From contig NC_054690.1 of assembly GCF_011074885.1 (NCBI RefSeq), forward strand, positions 377,001 to 441,000: DNA of 64,000 nt. Reading direction: 5' to 3'. Of the stretch, positions 30,425 through 40,865 are shown one piece after another (positions within the stretch are counted from its first letter, which is position 1; each line of letters opens with the position of its first letter). This DNA is from Brettanomyces bruxellensis (Eukaryota > Ascomycota > Pichiomycetes > Pichiales > Pichiaceae). Both the position numbers and the translations under genes were made by a program. The notes beneath the pieces are model-generated. The model was not told the origin of the DNA. It did no database searches and was given only the letters and a program-made list of their open reading frames with translations.

Positions 30425-30977
30425 GACACCCTTTCTTTCAAAATGACGCTTAAGTATGTGTATTTTATTTTCGCAAATAGTTCGATTCAAAAATGTAAGG
30501 TGACTTCTTTTGTTAATGTATTGCTGTTCCTTGGATAACTCTATAAACTCAGCGTTCCGTGCATCAATTATATTAAAACAGCAAAGCTCTCTTTTTATAC
30601 GACTCGGTGATTGGTTTTGATCTTGACACAAAAAATCAATGCAAGAATAAATTACATCCTAGCCGCGTGCTCGGAAGATATCAATAGTAATTTCTTATCG
30701 ACTGCTGAAAAAGAAGATTTATATCTCATTTGAAAATCTTGAGCAAATTCAGGCTGTTAACGTTTTACAACCTTGCTCTACGCCAACTTGGTTTGCATAC
30801 ATTTTTGTTTGGAAGCTGTAACTGTCAATTATTTGGTGTCATATCTCAATCATTGATATGGATTGTGATTAGAGACATCCAAATTGGTCCATAAGATTTC
30901 ACTGGTAAGTTCACACTGCATATATTTTTGCCGATCGTGGCAATATATGGTCTTTTAAGAGTTGAATAAGCACTGAG
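30425..30977. promoter_or_regulatory. Divergent spacer between the hypothetical gene and the CorA-type transporter
   Basis: 553 bases with a TATAAAAA (minus strand, near 30590-30597) fitting the leftward gene. Nothing else recognised. Confidence 0.4.
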
Positions 30978-33641
30978 ATGCCTCGCAGGGGGGTCTATGA
31001 TTCAGCCGACCCGAATCTTCCAAACCTTCCAGACAGAGATGACTTGTCCTGGTCCGACTATGATTATTTGACAGATAATGAATCCTCAAGTTCGTCATCT
31101 TCAACGTCAACATCTTCTTCTTCGAGTGCTTCTGGGAGTTCAATGGCACCGTCAATGCTGAGAAATCTGATGCGTTCCCGTATGGCTCGTTCAAGTACTT
31201 CCGGTTCCAACTATTCCCAGCGGTCAACCAATGATGATAAGAAGTCTGAAAGACATAGAAAGCATAGAAAGGAGAGCATTGGCGAGGCTATACTCGCGAG
31301 AATTCTCCCAAGGCAGCATCGCAATGTGAGAAGGGCACTGCGCAGATATCAAAGAAGAAGGCATAGTTTGTTTGACAATCCTATTGCCAGAACTGAGAGT
31401 TCTATATTGAGGAATAAGTCTACTGCTGAAATTCCAGGAATGGAAGCTCCGGCTAGTGATTCCATATTGCAACCACAATCAGATCCGTTGTCTTCATCCT
31501 CCTCCGCTTCAATGTCGAGATCAGCTGTGCCTAAGGTCGTCATTCAGCCAACTGAAGAGCATACTGAGGCTGCAGGTGGTAAAAGCAAACCTGGTGACAA
31601 AATTGACAAAACCCATTTAAAACCTGCACCAACGGAAAAGTCTACACCAAGTAGTCACACTGCGAGTGAGAACATGAGAAACCTTACGGGTAAAATATTT
31701 GGAAAGACTAGTGATGGTAGCAAATTTCCCGGTATCTTGGATAAAAAGCGGATTCTTCCTATGTCCACATCTGTGGATGCAAAAAGTAAATTTAAACGGC
31801 GTTCGAGACGATACTTGGGGTCTCAGGCAAAGCGAGAGCGTGCAGCATGGGAGCCAGGTGTTGACGTTCACACGACAAACGTGCTATTGCGAACACCAGG
31901 CTCTACGGTTACAATCACTGACTATTCAGAAAAGAGATATCGTGTTGAACGGTATGAAGTTTACTCTGAGATGGCTCAAGATCACACCCGTTACGACAAA
32001 GATTCCGATCATGTGGAATTTTATAGCAAAAGGAGAAACAGCAGTTTGTTGAGCTCCGACAGTGACAGTACTGATGAAGATACTACAAGCAGCATAAATG
32101 AGCTTTATGAAACCGCGTCTCAGTACCTCGAGCAGGTGGATAGATCCAAGAATGATTTGGAAAAGGCTTTCAAAGGCCGTCCGAAATGGAGTAAAGTGCG
32201 TTGGATCAACGTGAATGGTCTTTCTTGGGAAGCAATCTCGCTTATTGGAGACCACTACAATCTTCATCGATTGGCAATAGAGGATATGGTGGATATTCCT
32301 CAGCGCACAAAAGTTGACATGTATCCGGGGCATATGTTTGCAGTTTTGCCTTTATTGAAACTAATTACAATGAAAACACCGCTATCGATGGCTGCTTCCT
32401 CATTTGTACAATTGCATCTACATCACCGCAAGCAGAAGTCCAGCCGTGCATCAAAGCTTCCTGTTATTCATCAACCAGGACGGTCGGTGTCTTCGGAAGC
32501 TATAAGCCCAACGGCCACAGTTTCATCATTTAATCCGCGGGAAGACACCCCTGTAGACCTGGAAAAAAATATTCGTAATAGAAAGTACTCATTGCATGCA
32601 TCACGCACAAGATCCAGGTCGCAGTCTTCTAGAAGTAATTTGATACAATTTAAGACGCTCAATGAGATGATCATGGATGATCCAAATGCTAGAACACTAA
32701 CTGAGTCAACGCTAATTCCAGTAAACAAGGAGTCTGAGGCTTACAAGAAGGTTTCTAGGATTGAGTCTCGCAGGCCTTTATACAGAAGAAATCTTGGTGT
32801 TGGGCAAGAGCAGCTGTCCATTTTTCTCACAGATAATGGAACGGTCATTTCGTTTTTGGAGCATTCGGCAAACGATATCGAGAAAGCCATTCTTCCAAGA
32901 TTATCATCCGAATACACCCTATTGCGTACTTCCTGCGATCCGTCCATCCTCTTTGAGTCTATTGTGGATGCCTCTGTTGATCTCATCTACCCTGTTGTGA
33001 CTGCTTACAATAAAATCATGAATGAGTTCGAGGTGGAAATTCTTACCAATCCTGGAATGCAGCGTACTGCCGAGCTGCACTTGATGGTGAATGAGCTCAC
33101 CTTACTCAGGTCTACCATCCAACCAATATCTTCGATGGTCTTACAAGTCAAGAATCAGAAAATCTTTCGTAAGTTTATTTCAGAAAACTCGACTTTGTAC
33201 CTAAGCGATATTGATGACCACCTCATATCGTACGTTCAAAGTTTAGACTCGATGACCCAGACCATAGAGAACTTGCTTAACTTGGTGTTTAACATTCTGT
33301 CTGTGGAAACTAATAGCTCCATGCAGCGTCTATCGTTGATCACTGTCATTTTCTTGCCTTTGACTTTCTGGACTGGTTACTACGGTATGAACTTCGAGAA
33401 ATTCAGTGACTTGGAACGGGATGTCTCCTTTTATTGGGAGTTATCTGTACCATTCTGCATCGGTTTGATGATCATAATCATGAGAAAGGAGTTGAAGAAA
33501 TACCTCCAGCAATGCTATCGATACATACTACGTGCCGCAAATAATTACTTCTATAAACGAAGCCAAGAAGATGCCTACGACAGTGATTATGATGAAGATG
33601 AGGGTGAAAACGAGGATAAGAATGAGAATGTTGCCAAATAG
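30978..33641 (+). CDS. MNR2: CorA-family magnesium transporter (Mnr2/Alr type)
   Basis: 887 residues. A long Ser-rich, basic N-terminus leads to the CorA cytosolic domain (from about 400, WINVNGLSWEAISLIGDHYNLH). It ends in two transmembrane helices with the signature YGMNF after the first (GMN near residue 803) and an acidic tail. CorA proteins are pentameric Mg2+ channels; Alr1/Alr2 act at the plasma membrane and Mnr2 at the vacuole. A basic-Ser insertion of roughly 100 residues separates parts of the cytosolic domain (about 475-600). The segment GQEQLSIFLTDNGTVISFLE favours Mnr2 as I recall it, but Alr1 is not excluded. The GMN motif is intact. Confidence 0.85.
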   Translation: MPRRGVYDSADPNLPNLPDRDDLSWSDYDYLTDNESSSSSSSTSTSSSSSASGSSMAPSMLRNLMRSRMARSSTSGSNYSQRSTNDDKKSERHRKHRKESIGEAILARILPRQHRNVRRALRRYQRRRHSLFDNPIARTESSILRNKSTAEIPGMEAPASDSILQPQSDPLSSSSSASMSRSAVPKVVIQPTEEHTEAAGGKSKPGDKIDKTHLKPAPTEKSTPSSHTASENMRNLTGKIFGKTSDGSKFPGILDKKRILPMSTSVDAKSKFKRRSRRYLGSQAKRERAAWEPGVDVHTTNVLLRTPGSTVTITDYSEKRYRVERYEVYSEMAQDHTRYDKDSDHVEFYSKRRNSSLLSSDSDSTDEDTTSSINELYETASQYLEQVDRSKNDLEKAFKGRPKWSKVRWINVNGLSWEAISLIGDHYNLHRLAIEDMVDIPQRTKVDMYPGHMFAVLPLLKLITMKTPLSMAASSFVQLHLHHRKQKSSRASKLPVIHQPGRSVSSEAISPTATVSSFNPREDTPVDLEKNIRNRKYSLHASRTRSRSQSSRSNLIQFKTLNEMIMDDPNARTLTESTLIPVNKESEAYKKVSRIESRRPLYRRNLGVGQEQLSIFLTDNGTVISFLEHSANDIEKAILPRLSSEYTLLRTSCDPSILFESIVDASVDLIYPVVTAYNKIMNEFEVEILTNPGMQRTAELHLMVNELTLLRSTIQPISSMVLQVKNQKIFRKFISENSTLYLSDIDDHLISYVQSLDSMTQTIENLLNLVFNILSVETNSSMQRLSLITVIFLPLTFWTGYYGMNFEKFSDLERDVSFYWELSVPFCIGLMIIIMRKELKKYLQQCYRYILRAANNYFYKRSQEDAYDSDYDEDEGENEDKNENVAK

Positions 33642-34051
33642 AGTGTTCGGCATTAATTCAAACTGTATAATTAGTTTCTGTTTAACATGCCTACAATGAA
33701 TATAACTACTCATAATACAATACATACACAAAATAGTTTTGTAGTCCTTTATTTTTTTTTTGTATTTCCCTGTACGTAAAACGAAAAAAAAGCAATGAAA
33801 AAGATGCAAATTAAAGTCGCTCATAAGATTTGGTACTTCAAAGTCGTTATCGACTCCGTTTCTTTTAGGATTTATGTTCTGTCTTTTTTTTGGTTTTTGT
33901 GTTTTTTTTATGGTTTCATTTAACGTCTTGTTTTATTTTATGTTATAATCTGTCCTTTTGTGTCGCAATACCTAGATATCGATCGCCCCGATATCACTTT
34001 TTTTTTCTTTTTAATTGAATGCTCATCTATTAACGCTCATCAATGATCACC
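33642..34051. other. Convergent spacer with T-rich tracts
   Basis: 410 bases between converging stops, with several T-runs probably serving 3'-end formation. No RNA gene recognised. Confidence 0.4.
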
Positions 34052-35464
34052 TTAACGTTCCCTCATTAACGAGCGGCCTGTGAACTGTGGGTCCTGTTTT
34101 CTCATAAAACTCTCAAAGCGGTTCACATAACCATCGATGTCGACCTTGTTGCTAGGTCTTTTTCCGGCCAAGCCTATATAGCTCTCCTCTGGGACTGTAG
34201 TGTCAAATGAATTCACCAAAGAGCTGGAAGGATGTGGCTCAAATAGCGAATTGCCACCATGCATATACGAGGATGAAGCAACAGAAGCCAAATTCTTGGA
34301 TTTTGAAAGCGAGTCCACAGTAATAGGAACACCGTACTCTGCTGTTTGAAGATCCTCTTGTGGAATTTCATCATATTTGATGTGTGAATAGTCATGTCTA
34401 TCCATGGCATCGGCATCTACAGCAGGCTGTTCCTGATCAAACATGTAAAACTCCCCACCAAGGCTATTCTCCTCTGAAAGATCAGAGTTCTTCTTCTCAG
34501 AACTTGAAGTCTGAAGAACCTCGTAATTGTATTCCTGATCGACAGTGAAGCCTTTCATCATGGCAGAAGTCAAAGACGTCTCGAAGCCAGACCCCAAATC
34601 GCGCTCGATCATAAGCTTGTTGACAATGACATCAAAGCCAGAAGTGCTCAAGTTCGGATACAAATCATACATAAATTCAGGCGACTTCTGGAATCTCCTG
34701 TAGTTTGTATCTGACTTTAGTGCCTTTCTAAATGGGCACTTTCCAAACAGGGTATATAGCAAAGTGATACCCAACGACCAGGCATCGGCAAGTTTCGAGT
34801 TGTAAGTCTCAGAAGGCTTATGCTCCCCCAATGCTTCCGGGGCCATATACTTCTCGGTTCCAACGTTGAAGTCCTTGCAGTTGACGGCACTTGTTGCCAA
34901 GCCCCAGTCACACAACTTCACCGAACCATCTTCCATCAAAAGAACATTCTCCGGTTTAACATCCCGGTGGTAAATGCTCTTGGATTGCGAAAACTTGATC
35001 ACATCAATGAGCTGTGAGCATATCTGAGCAAACAGCTCCGGATCCTCCTGCAAAGTCAATCCCATCTTTGTATGATTGTGAATGGCATCGTACAAATCAC
35101 CACCTGGGATGTATTCCAGGACCAAAACAATGTATTTGCGAGTCTCGAAACTCTCGATCAGCTGACAGATGTTAGGATGGTAGCCCAATCTGTTCATAAC
35201 AGAAATCTCATGCCTAGCCATAAACCGGACCCCAGGAATTGATCTCTTCATAGCCTTTATAGCGACACGGGTATTATTCGTGGTGTCCAGCGCACACGTA
35301 ACTTTACCAAACGATCCTGCTTGCAAGTCTCTCATAAACCGATATCTATTTCTTAAGAGAGACCCCTTCTCATACTGCAAGTACTCATCCATAGATGTCT
35401 TGAAATTGCTTGACATTGAATTCAAATGACTGGTGAGTTTTTTATCAAGAACTGCAGTAGCCAT
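34052..35464 (-). CDS. Ran1/Ksp1-type serine/threonine kinase
   Basis: 470 residues, kinase domain about 38-300. The glycine loop is LQAGSFGKV (first Gly replaced by Ala), with the ATP-binding Lys in VAIKAMK. The catalytic loop is HRDVKPEN; the metal loop is DWG rather than DFG, as in the Ksp1/Ran1 group. The activation segment ends GTEKYMAPEAL. The C-terminal 170 residues are Ser-rich and acidic without a domain. Similarity in the activation segment is greatest to Ksp1, but S. cerevisiae Ksp1 is over 1000 residues and Sks1/Vhs1 are near 460-500. The group acts in nutrient signalling, filamentous growth and autophagy control. The gene has a 1.4-kb upstream spacer, suggesting complex regulation. 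Confidence 0.85.
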   Translation of the reverse strand: MATAVLDKKLTSHLNSMSSNFKTSMDEYLQYEKGSLLRNRYRFMRDLQAGSFGKVTCALDTTNNTRVAIKAMKRSIPGVRFMARHEISVMNRLGYHPNICQLIESFETRKYIVLVLEYIPGGDLYDAIHNHTKMGLTLQEDPELFAQICSQLIDVIKFSQSKSIYHRDVKPENVLLMEDGSVKLCDWGLATSAVNCKDFNVGTEKYMAPEALGEHKPSETYNSKLADAWSLGITLLYTLFGKCPFRKALKSDTNYRRFQKSPEFMYDLYPNLSTSGFDVIVNKLMIERDLGSGFETSLTSAMMKGFTVDQEYNYEVLQTSSSEKKNSDLSEENSLGGEFYMFDQEQPAVDADAMDRHDYSHIKYDEIPQEDLQTAEYGVPITVDSLSKSKNLASVASSSYMHGGNSLFEPHPSSSLVNSFDTTVPEESYIGLAGKRPSNKVDIDGYVNRFESFMRKQDPQFTGRSLMRER

Positions 35465-36903
35465 GTTTTTCTTTTATTCTCGATAGTATTTCGGTTGAGT
35501 GATGATTATAGTTCGCTATTAAATATGGTATTGGTGATCAGGATGGATGAAAAAAGGAAGAAACCGGAAAAACCTGTCAATTAGGAGTTGACAGCAAACC
35601 TTTTCTTTACCTTTGATCAGGTAGATGAAGATGTCAAAAGCCAAAAGAAAAAAATATGATTGGAAAAGGAAAAGCGATTAGTGTGCTTAAGACTCTGGAG
35701 TTTGAATCAGATATAGAAAGAAAGCTAATCTAAAGTGAGAGAAGTAACGAACTACTAAAGGTAAATATGGAGTTAGATAAGTATGATTTGGCCGCCTGAG
35801 AAAATGGGTGGCTTTTAAAAGAAACACCCCATTTTATCCACACTAATAAATCTGTCCCAATTTTTGATAAATGACAATAGTGGCGGAACAATAACAATCG
35901 GAAGAAAATGGAATCATCTAGGTTTCAGTAAGCAAGCGCGAGAAAAAAAAAAGTCGAGCAGGTTTCCTAATTTAGTCACCCGGCGGATGATGTGGCATCT
36001 TATCTTATCGTTGGGAAACAAAAAAATGTGTGACGTTGCGAAATGCTAAATAGAGGGGCCCTAATATTATTATTTTGGGGGCGGTGAGTAATTGACTTTT
36101 CTGATAATGTTGCTCAACTCAGGGAAATCAGCTTTTCAGTCGTTTAACGGTGGACTGGATCGGTCAGAAACCCCGACTTCCGAACTCTTTGATCTTTTCG
36201 AAAGCAGTGCATGTGTGAAGTGGCATCTCCGTTTAGTTTTGTTTTCTCACACGCTTTGCACAGCCCTCTTTCAGAAGAATCCAGAAGATTCCCGATATCA
36301 GCAAATATATGATCAGCCTCCCTACCCCTCATCCGTACATCAACACAGGAATGTGGACAGCAAACCGTGATTTTCAAACAAATGTTAGATTTTGAATTTT
36401 TCATTACGTATCAATTAAGTGTTTGGCATCTCGATGATCTGCTTGTGCTGGCTATTTTTTTTGATCGTGGAATTGGCTCGTGACCCTATTGCTGAGCAAA
36501 AGTTTCTACAATAAATTATTTTCCTTACGCTCTTATCGTTAGCAGGTCGTCTGCCATAAATTTTGCGGGGCCAAAAAAAAAAAAAAAGAGAGATTCTCGC
36601 CACAGCAAGCTAGAGATAGAATAATGTAGAAATTAGTCACCCCGCACAGAATTCCGGCATCAAGACGGAATTCTACTAGTCTGGTCGATCGACGTGACGT
36701 GCAAGAAAAGTATATGACTGGTAATTAAGATGCAAAGCAGGTATTAAGGTGAATAGAATACAAAGCTAAAGTATGAAGTTCATTACGGATTGTTATTTGT
36801 CAGTCGTAAATCTTTGTACACAAGAAGGGCAGAAAATAAAAAGTGCAACATAGTGTAAATGTAGGGTATTCTGCAAAAAAAAAAAAAAAAAAACGGACGC
36901 AGA
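35465..36903. promoter_or_regulatory. Long upstream region of the Ksp1-like kinase gene
   Basis: 1439 bases between the kinase start and the CBK1 stop. It has two Mig1-like GC boxes next to AT-rich DNA (TTTTGCGGGG at 36561-36570; CCCCGC at 36640-36645), an AGGGG at about 36054-36058, and a 19-base A run at 36875-36893. ORFs of 60-90 codons here show no coding character. Confidence 0.45.
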
Positions 36904-38949
36904 TCACAAAGCATTTGATTTTGTCAAATATTCGAATCTACTGTACGTGTAGCCAATGAATGGAAGATCAGCCTTGGTTTCCAGGCCTTCTCTCTTAAGT
37001 CTATCTCTCTCCTTCTCGGCCTGTGCCAAAGCAGGCGAATCTGGAACATTTTCCAACTCGTCTGTTGGGAAGAACCTGGTGTCCGTAATAGAGCGAAGCT
37101 TAGGAATAAATGGTGCTTCAACATTCCGAATCTCATCCCAGTTGACACCTCTGAAAAATGGATGTCTCTTTATATCATCAGCACCATGAATGCCAAGCCG
37201 GTGCTCTGCATCGGTCAACAGACGCAGGATCAAGTCCTCTGCCTCCGGGCTTAAATGAACGTCATCCGGAAACTGCAGGGTCTCTCTCCAATTCATTATC
37301 TTTCTGTATGTTTCGGCTGGAGTTTCAGAGCAAAAAGGTGGCCAACCCACTAAGCACTCAAACATGATTGCACCTAGAGACCACCAGTCACACTCCTGGC
37401 CATAACCTTTGTTGACGAAGATCTCCGGTGCAATATAGTCTGGAGTTCCCACCGTGGAATATGCCATCAATCGACGCGACTTTCTCCAAGTCTGCATCTG
37501 CTGACGGTTGGTCATGGTCAGGCTGATTGGATCAACAGTCACCGAATTTCGGGAACCTGCCTTGGCCGGCCCCTGGTCCAAAAGCTTCTTGTAGTAGTTT
37601 GAATCGTGAGTCTTGTGGAAGCCTGTAGATAGGCCAAAGTCCGACAGCTTGATGTGTCCACGTCGGTCAATCAAGATGTTGTCGGGCTTAATGTCTCTGT
37701 GTATGAATCCCAACTTGTGAATGGCCTCGATGGCAAGAACACACTCGGCAATGTAGAAACGAGTCACGTCCTCTGTGAAGATCTGCCATTTGATGAGCAT
37801 CGTCATCAAATCCCCTCCGGGAAGAAACTCCATAATCAGGTAGAGATATAGTGGATCCTGGAACGAGTAGTACAAGGACACCACCCATGGTGAGTTTGCA
37901 TCCGCTAGCACGTCTCTTTCAGCTTTAACGTGTGCTAGCTGGTCCTTCTTGTACATCTCGCTCTTCAACAACGTCTTCATCGCGTATATTTTTCCCGTGT
38001 CTCTCTTCTGGACTAGCCGGACTTCTCCGAATGCTCCTTTGCCGATCACCTTGACCGTGTGGAAATCCTCAAGAGAGAGCCTTGTTCTTCTAAGACGCAA
38101 GTAGTGTGACTCGTTCTTGCTGAACAGTTGTGTTTCTCTATTTCTCCGCTCGGCAGATATCTCTCCGTTGATCTTCTGCTCAAACTTGATACGACGCTGA
38201 TTTCGCTCGATGGCATGCTCAATGGCAGTCTTGTAATAATTCTCAAGTGTAAGTTTCACCGCTGCACTTCTGTCCTGGGCAGCTCTTGAAAACCACTCGG
38301 GGTGCCGCTCAAAATAAACGTAGTTTGAAGGTGTATTGCTGCTGGCACTGGATCTGTCGTTGCTCACAACAGTGCTTGGTGAATTTGCATAATCCTGGAC
38401 ATCCTTCAGGTGAGAAGAATTGATGTTCGGGCCAGCTCCATTAATTGGAGATCTGTCTCTGTTTGGAGTTTCTGCAAAATTCCGATCCTGCATTCCGTAT
38501 CCATGCTGCTGTTGCTGTTGTTGTTGCTGTTGGTAATTGCTGAATCCGGATCCATCTCTCTGCAACGGCGAATTATGTCCATTTACAGAAGTTGGAGGGG
38601 CCAGATCCGGAACACTATCGTCTCTAAATGTCGACATCGATTGCATCACTGGCGAGTTGCTCACAGTGGACAAATTGGTCTGTGAATTCTGCTGCGGCAT
38701 ATATGTGTTGCCATATGGAGTCACTGGTCGCTGCAATGGCATGTAATTGTTCCCCATTTGTCCATAATCCATCTGTTGTTGCTGCTGTTCGTGGTTCATG
38801 TATATATTCTGTTGGTGCCTATTATCATAGGGATTTTGTTGCTGCATCAGTCGAGGCTGCTGGATGCTTTCCGGCTGCCGATAATTCGGCGTTTGCAGTT
38901 GTTGTTGCTGCCGCTGTTGTCGCAGATCATAATCCATATCTGAGTCCAT
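36904..38949 (-). CDS. CBK1: NDR/LATS-family kinase Cbk1
   Basis: 681 residues (S. cerevisiae 756). The N-terminal 200 residues are rich in Gln, Asn and Ser with several poly-Gln runs. The Mob2-binding N-terminal regulatory region (about 218-295) precedes the AGC kinase domain: [20 protein letters not shown]. The activation loop carries the NDR-type basic insertion and ends [12 protein letters not shown] near residue 500. The C-terminal hydrophobic motif is [12 protein letters not shown] near 668, with the regulatory Thr present. Cbk1-Mob2 controls Ace2, cell separation and bud morphogenesis. It lies downstream of RPL42 in the same orientation, as in S. cerevisiae (YNL162W-YNL161W). Confidence 0.97.
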   Translation of the reverse strand: MDSDMDYDLRQQRQQQQLQTPNYRQPESIQQPRLMQQQNPYDNRHQQNIYMNHEQQQQQMDYGQMGNNYMPLQRPVTPYGNTYMPQQNSQTNLSTVSNSPVMQSMSTFRDDSVPDLAPPTSVNGHNSPLQRDGSGFSNYQQQQQQQQQHGYGMQDRNFAETPNRDRSPINGAGPNINSSHLKDVQDYANSPSTVVSNDRSSASSNTPSNYVYFERHPEWFSRAAQDRSAAVKLTLENYYKTAIEHAIERNQRRIKFEQKINGEISAERRNRETQLFSKNESHYLRLRRTRLSLEDFHTVKVIGKGAFGEVRLVQKRDTGKIYAMKTLLKSEMYKKDQLAHVKAERDVLADANSPWVVSLYYSFQDPLYLYLIMEFLPGGDLMTMLIKWQIFTEDVTRFYIAECVLAIEAIHKLGFIHRDIKPDNILIDRRGHIKLSDFGLSTGFHKTHDSNYYKKLLDQGPAKAGSRNSVTVDPISLTMTNRQQMQTWRKSRRLMAYSTVGTPDYIAPEIFVNKGYGQECDWWSLGAIMFECLVGWPPFCSETPAETYRKIMNWRETLQFPDDVHLSPEAEDLILRLLTDAEHRLGIHGADDIKRHPFFRGVNWDEIRNVEAPFIPKLRSITDTRFFPTDELENVPDSPALAQAEKERDRLKREGLETKADLPFIGYTYSRFEYLTKSNAL

Positions 38950-39767
38950 TGTTGATAAATTCCGATAAGAATGTCTAAATTCCTTGAATTCGTGTATATG
39001 TAGTAAATCGCAACTTCAATTGCACCAACTGCTGTCCCTGTAAGCAAGATGATTGGTATCTTCGTTTTAGCTGATTATGCTGGTGATTAATTCTCTGTTC
39101 AGTTACAGAAGCAAAGAGTGGATGACGAAAAATCAAAATGCCAAAGATAAAAGGCAAGAAGAAATCAACTTCTGTATTACCCAGTTCAATTTCCTCCTTA
39201 GCACTAAGAAAAGTGGAAGCAAGACAGGTCAGTGATTCTTTCCCAGAACTTAAATTGTCTCTACGCACACAAAGCTCAAGTGAAAAATAAATAAAAAAAA
39301 GATTGGTTGATGTTTCCTTCACTCTGGAACCAACATACCAATTTGCCGAGATTCTCAGTATGCGCGCTCATTTTCGCTAAATTTCTCCGCTTACTGTTTT
39401 TCTCCCATACCCAGTCCAAACAATTTTGCATTGCCGAATACCGCCCTCTCTCACAAAATATGAATTCCCTAGTCGGCTCTAGATTTAGACCGGAATTATT
39501 TAGGCTCTGAACGGAAGCACCACAACATCAAACAACGATAACCCCTCCACTCGGTATGAATGATAATGATAATGAAGAAACGATTCTACTCAAAACAACT
39601 ACCGCCCACTACTTATAAAAGATAAAATATCTGAAAACACATCTCTGTTGTATATTATGAAATGTTAACCTTCAAGCGTAGATGTAAATCCCACAACGAG
39701 AAAAGATTGAAGCTATTATACCTACAAGCCAAAAAAAGAGTACAAAATATGTATTTCTTCAGGCTCC
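38950..39767. promoter_or_regulatory. CBK1 promoter and RPL42 3' end
   Basis: 818 bases. AT-rich, with T-rich and A-rich runs; no other gene, RNA or clear factor site was seen. Confidence 0.4.
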
Positions 39768-40547
39768 TTAGAACTGCAAAGCAGCACCCTTCTCCTTCTT
39801 ATCACCACCAAGCTCAAAGTGCTTGCATCTCTTCAATGGAAGCTGCATCTTAGCCTTGCAAACAACACACTCCAATCTCAACACAACCTTCTTGGTAGTC
39901 TTGGCCTTCTTTCTGAAAACCTGCTTAGTCTGACCACCGAAACCAGCTTGCTTTCTGTCATATCTTCTCTTACCCTGAGCGTACAAGGAAGCCTTACCAG
40001 CCTTGTATTGTGTAACTCTGTGCTGGGTGTGCTTTCTGCACTTCTTGCTCTTGCAGTAAGTCTTTCTGGTCTTTGGAACGTTAACTATAGGATTTGGGGT
40101 TCTTTGTTAGTATTTTATGCCTAATATTACACGTGAAGCATTTTGTTTCCACTGAATCACTAAAAAATGATAATGTGTCTTAAATCAACCGTTGCATTTC
40201 CGCGTATACTCCAACATCCATCACAAATATCCCACTCTGTATATTATTTCCCATTTGATTCCAACTTCTTCTGCTAATTACATTGTACTATCAAATTGGC
40301 GTAGTCCTTTTCTTCTAACTCTCTGTTCAACCAATAACAAACTATCCCAAACGTTTTTTTCCATCCGTCTAACACCAGCAAATGAAGGTCTCATCATATT
40401 ATTGCTGTGTGGTCTGCTCTTCTATACACTTTGAGAATCTCCTTTTATCTGCTTCATCCATAGAGTTGATGTCCATTCCCGCTTCACCAGTTTCAACCAT
40501 AATTAACATTGGATTCAGTATTCTTTTCACTTCTTGTACATACCCAT
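39768..40547 (-). CDS. RPL42: Ribosomal protein eL42 (L42/L36a/L44), spliced, Gln56 form
   Basis: Two exons on the minus strand: 40544-40547 (ATGG) and 39768-40084. Joined they give exactly 106 residues, the family length, beginning [20 protein letters not shown]. The intron has GTATGT (40543-40538), TACTAAC (40112-40106) and a TAG end (40085). All four zinc-ligand cysteines (CxxxxC and CxxC) are present. eL42 lines the ribosomal E site. Residue 56 is Gln (CAG, in GGQTKQVF) where S. cerevisiae has Pro; Gln at this place is the known cycloheximide-resistance form. The promoter carries Tbf1- and Cbf1-like boxes. Confidence 0.97.
40085..40543 (-). other. RPL42 intron (459 nt)
   Basis: A perfect 5' splice site GTATGT, perfect branch site TACTAAC at 40106-40112 (plus coordinates) and a 3' end CTATAG about 16 bases beyond it. 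The first exon is only 4 bases. I looked for box C/D snoRNA signals inside and found a box-C-like ATGATGA (about 40386-40392) with no CTGA box D after it. Confidence 0.93.
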
Positions 40548-40842
40548 CTTTCAAATATATTCCTTGGTGTTGGTTTGGACTTTAATCTGTTATAATTAAA
40601 ATGGACGTGAAAGTTGTGAACTCCAATTCGAAATAGGCTCTATTGAATTATCTCACTATGTCTGAAAAAAAAAGTCTCTGAAAGTTTTTCAATGTGTTTC
40701 CAGCCTTGATTTTTCCCTGCTTCTCTCCCCCTTAAGTCCTTTGTTCGGCAATAAAAAAAAGGGTAATTTTTATTAGAGGTGTAGAGGTACCCATTTCGTG
40801 ATTTTTTTTATGACTGAGTGCCCAAAATTTCTGGCAGATTTC

Positions 40843-40850
40843 AAACCCTA
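40843..40850. promoter_or_regulatory. Tbf1-like site AAACCCTA
   Basis: Contains the ACCCTA core of the Tbf1 consensus (ARCCCTAA) with one end mismatch, about 300 bases upstream of the RPL42 start and 7 bases from a perfect Cbf1 box. Confidence 0.5.
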
Positions 40851-40857
40851 TATTTTA

Positions 40858-40865
40858 TCACGTGA
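40858..40865. promoter_or_regulatory. Cbf1-type E-box TCACGTGA in the RPL42 promoter
   Basis: Perfect palindrome about 310 bases upstream of the RPL42 ATG. In Candida albicans, Tbf1 and Cbf1 together mark ribosomal-protein gene promoters, unlike the Rap1-based S. cerevisiae arrangement. Confidence 0.6.

Noticed and set aside
40085..40543. snoRNA hosted in the RPL42 intron
   Set aside because: A box-C-like ATGATGA exists, but no CTGA box D follows before the 3' splice site, and no H/ACA layout was seen.
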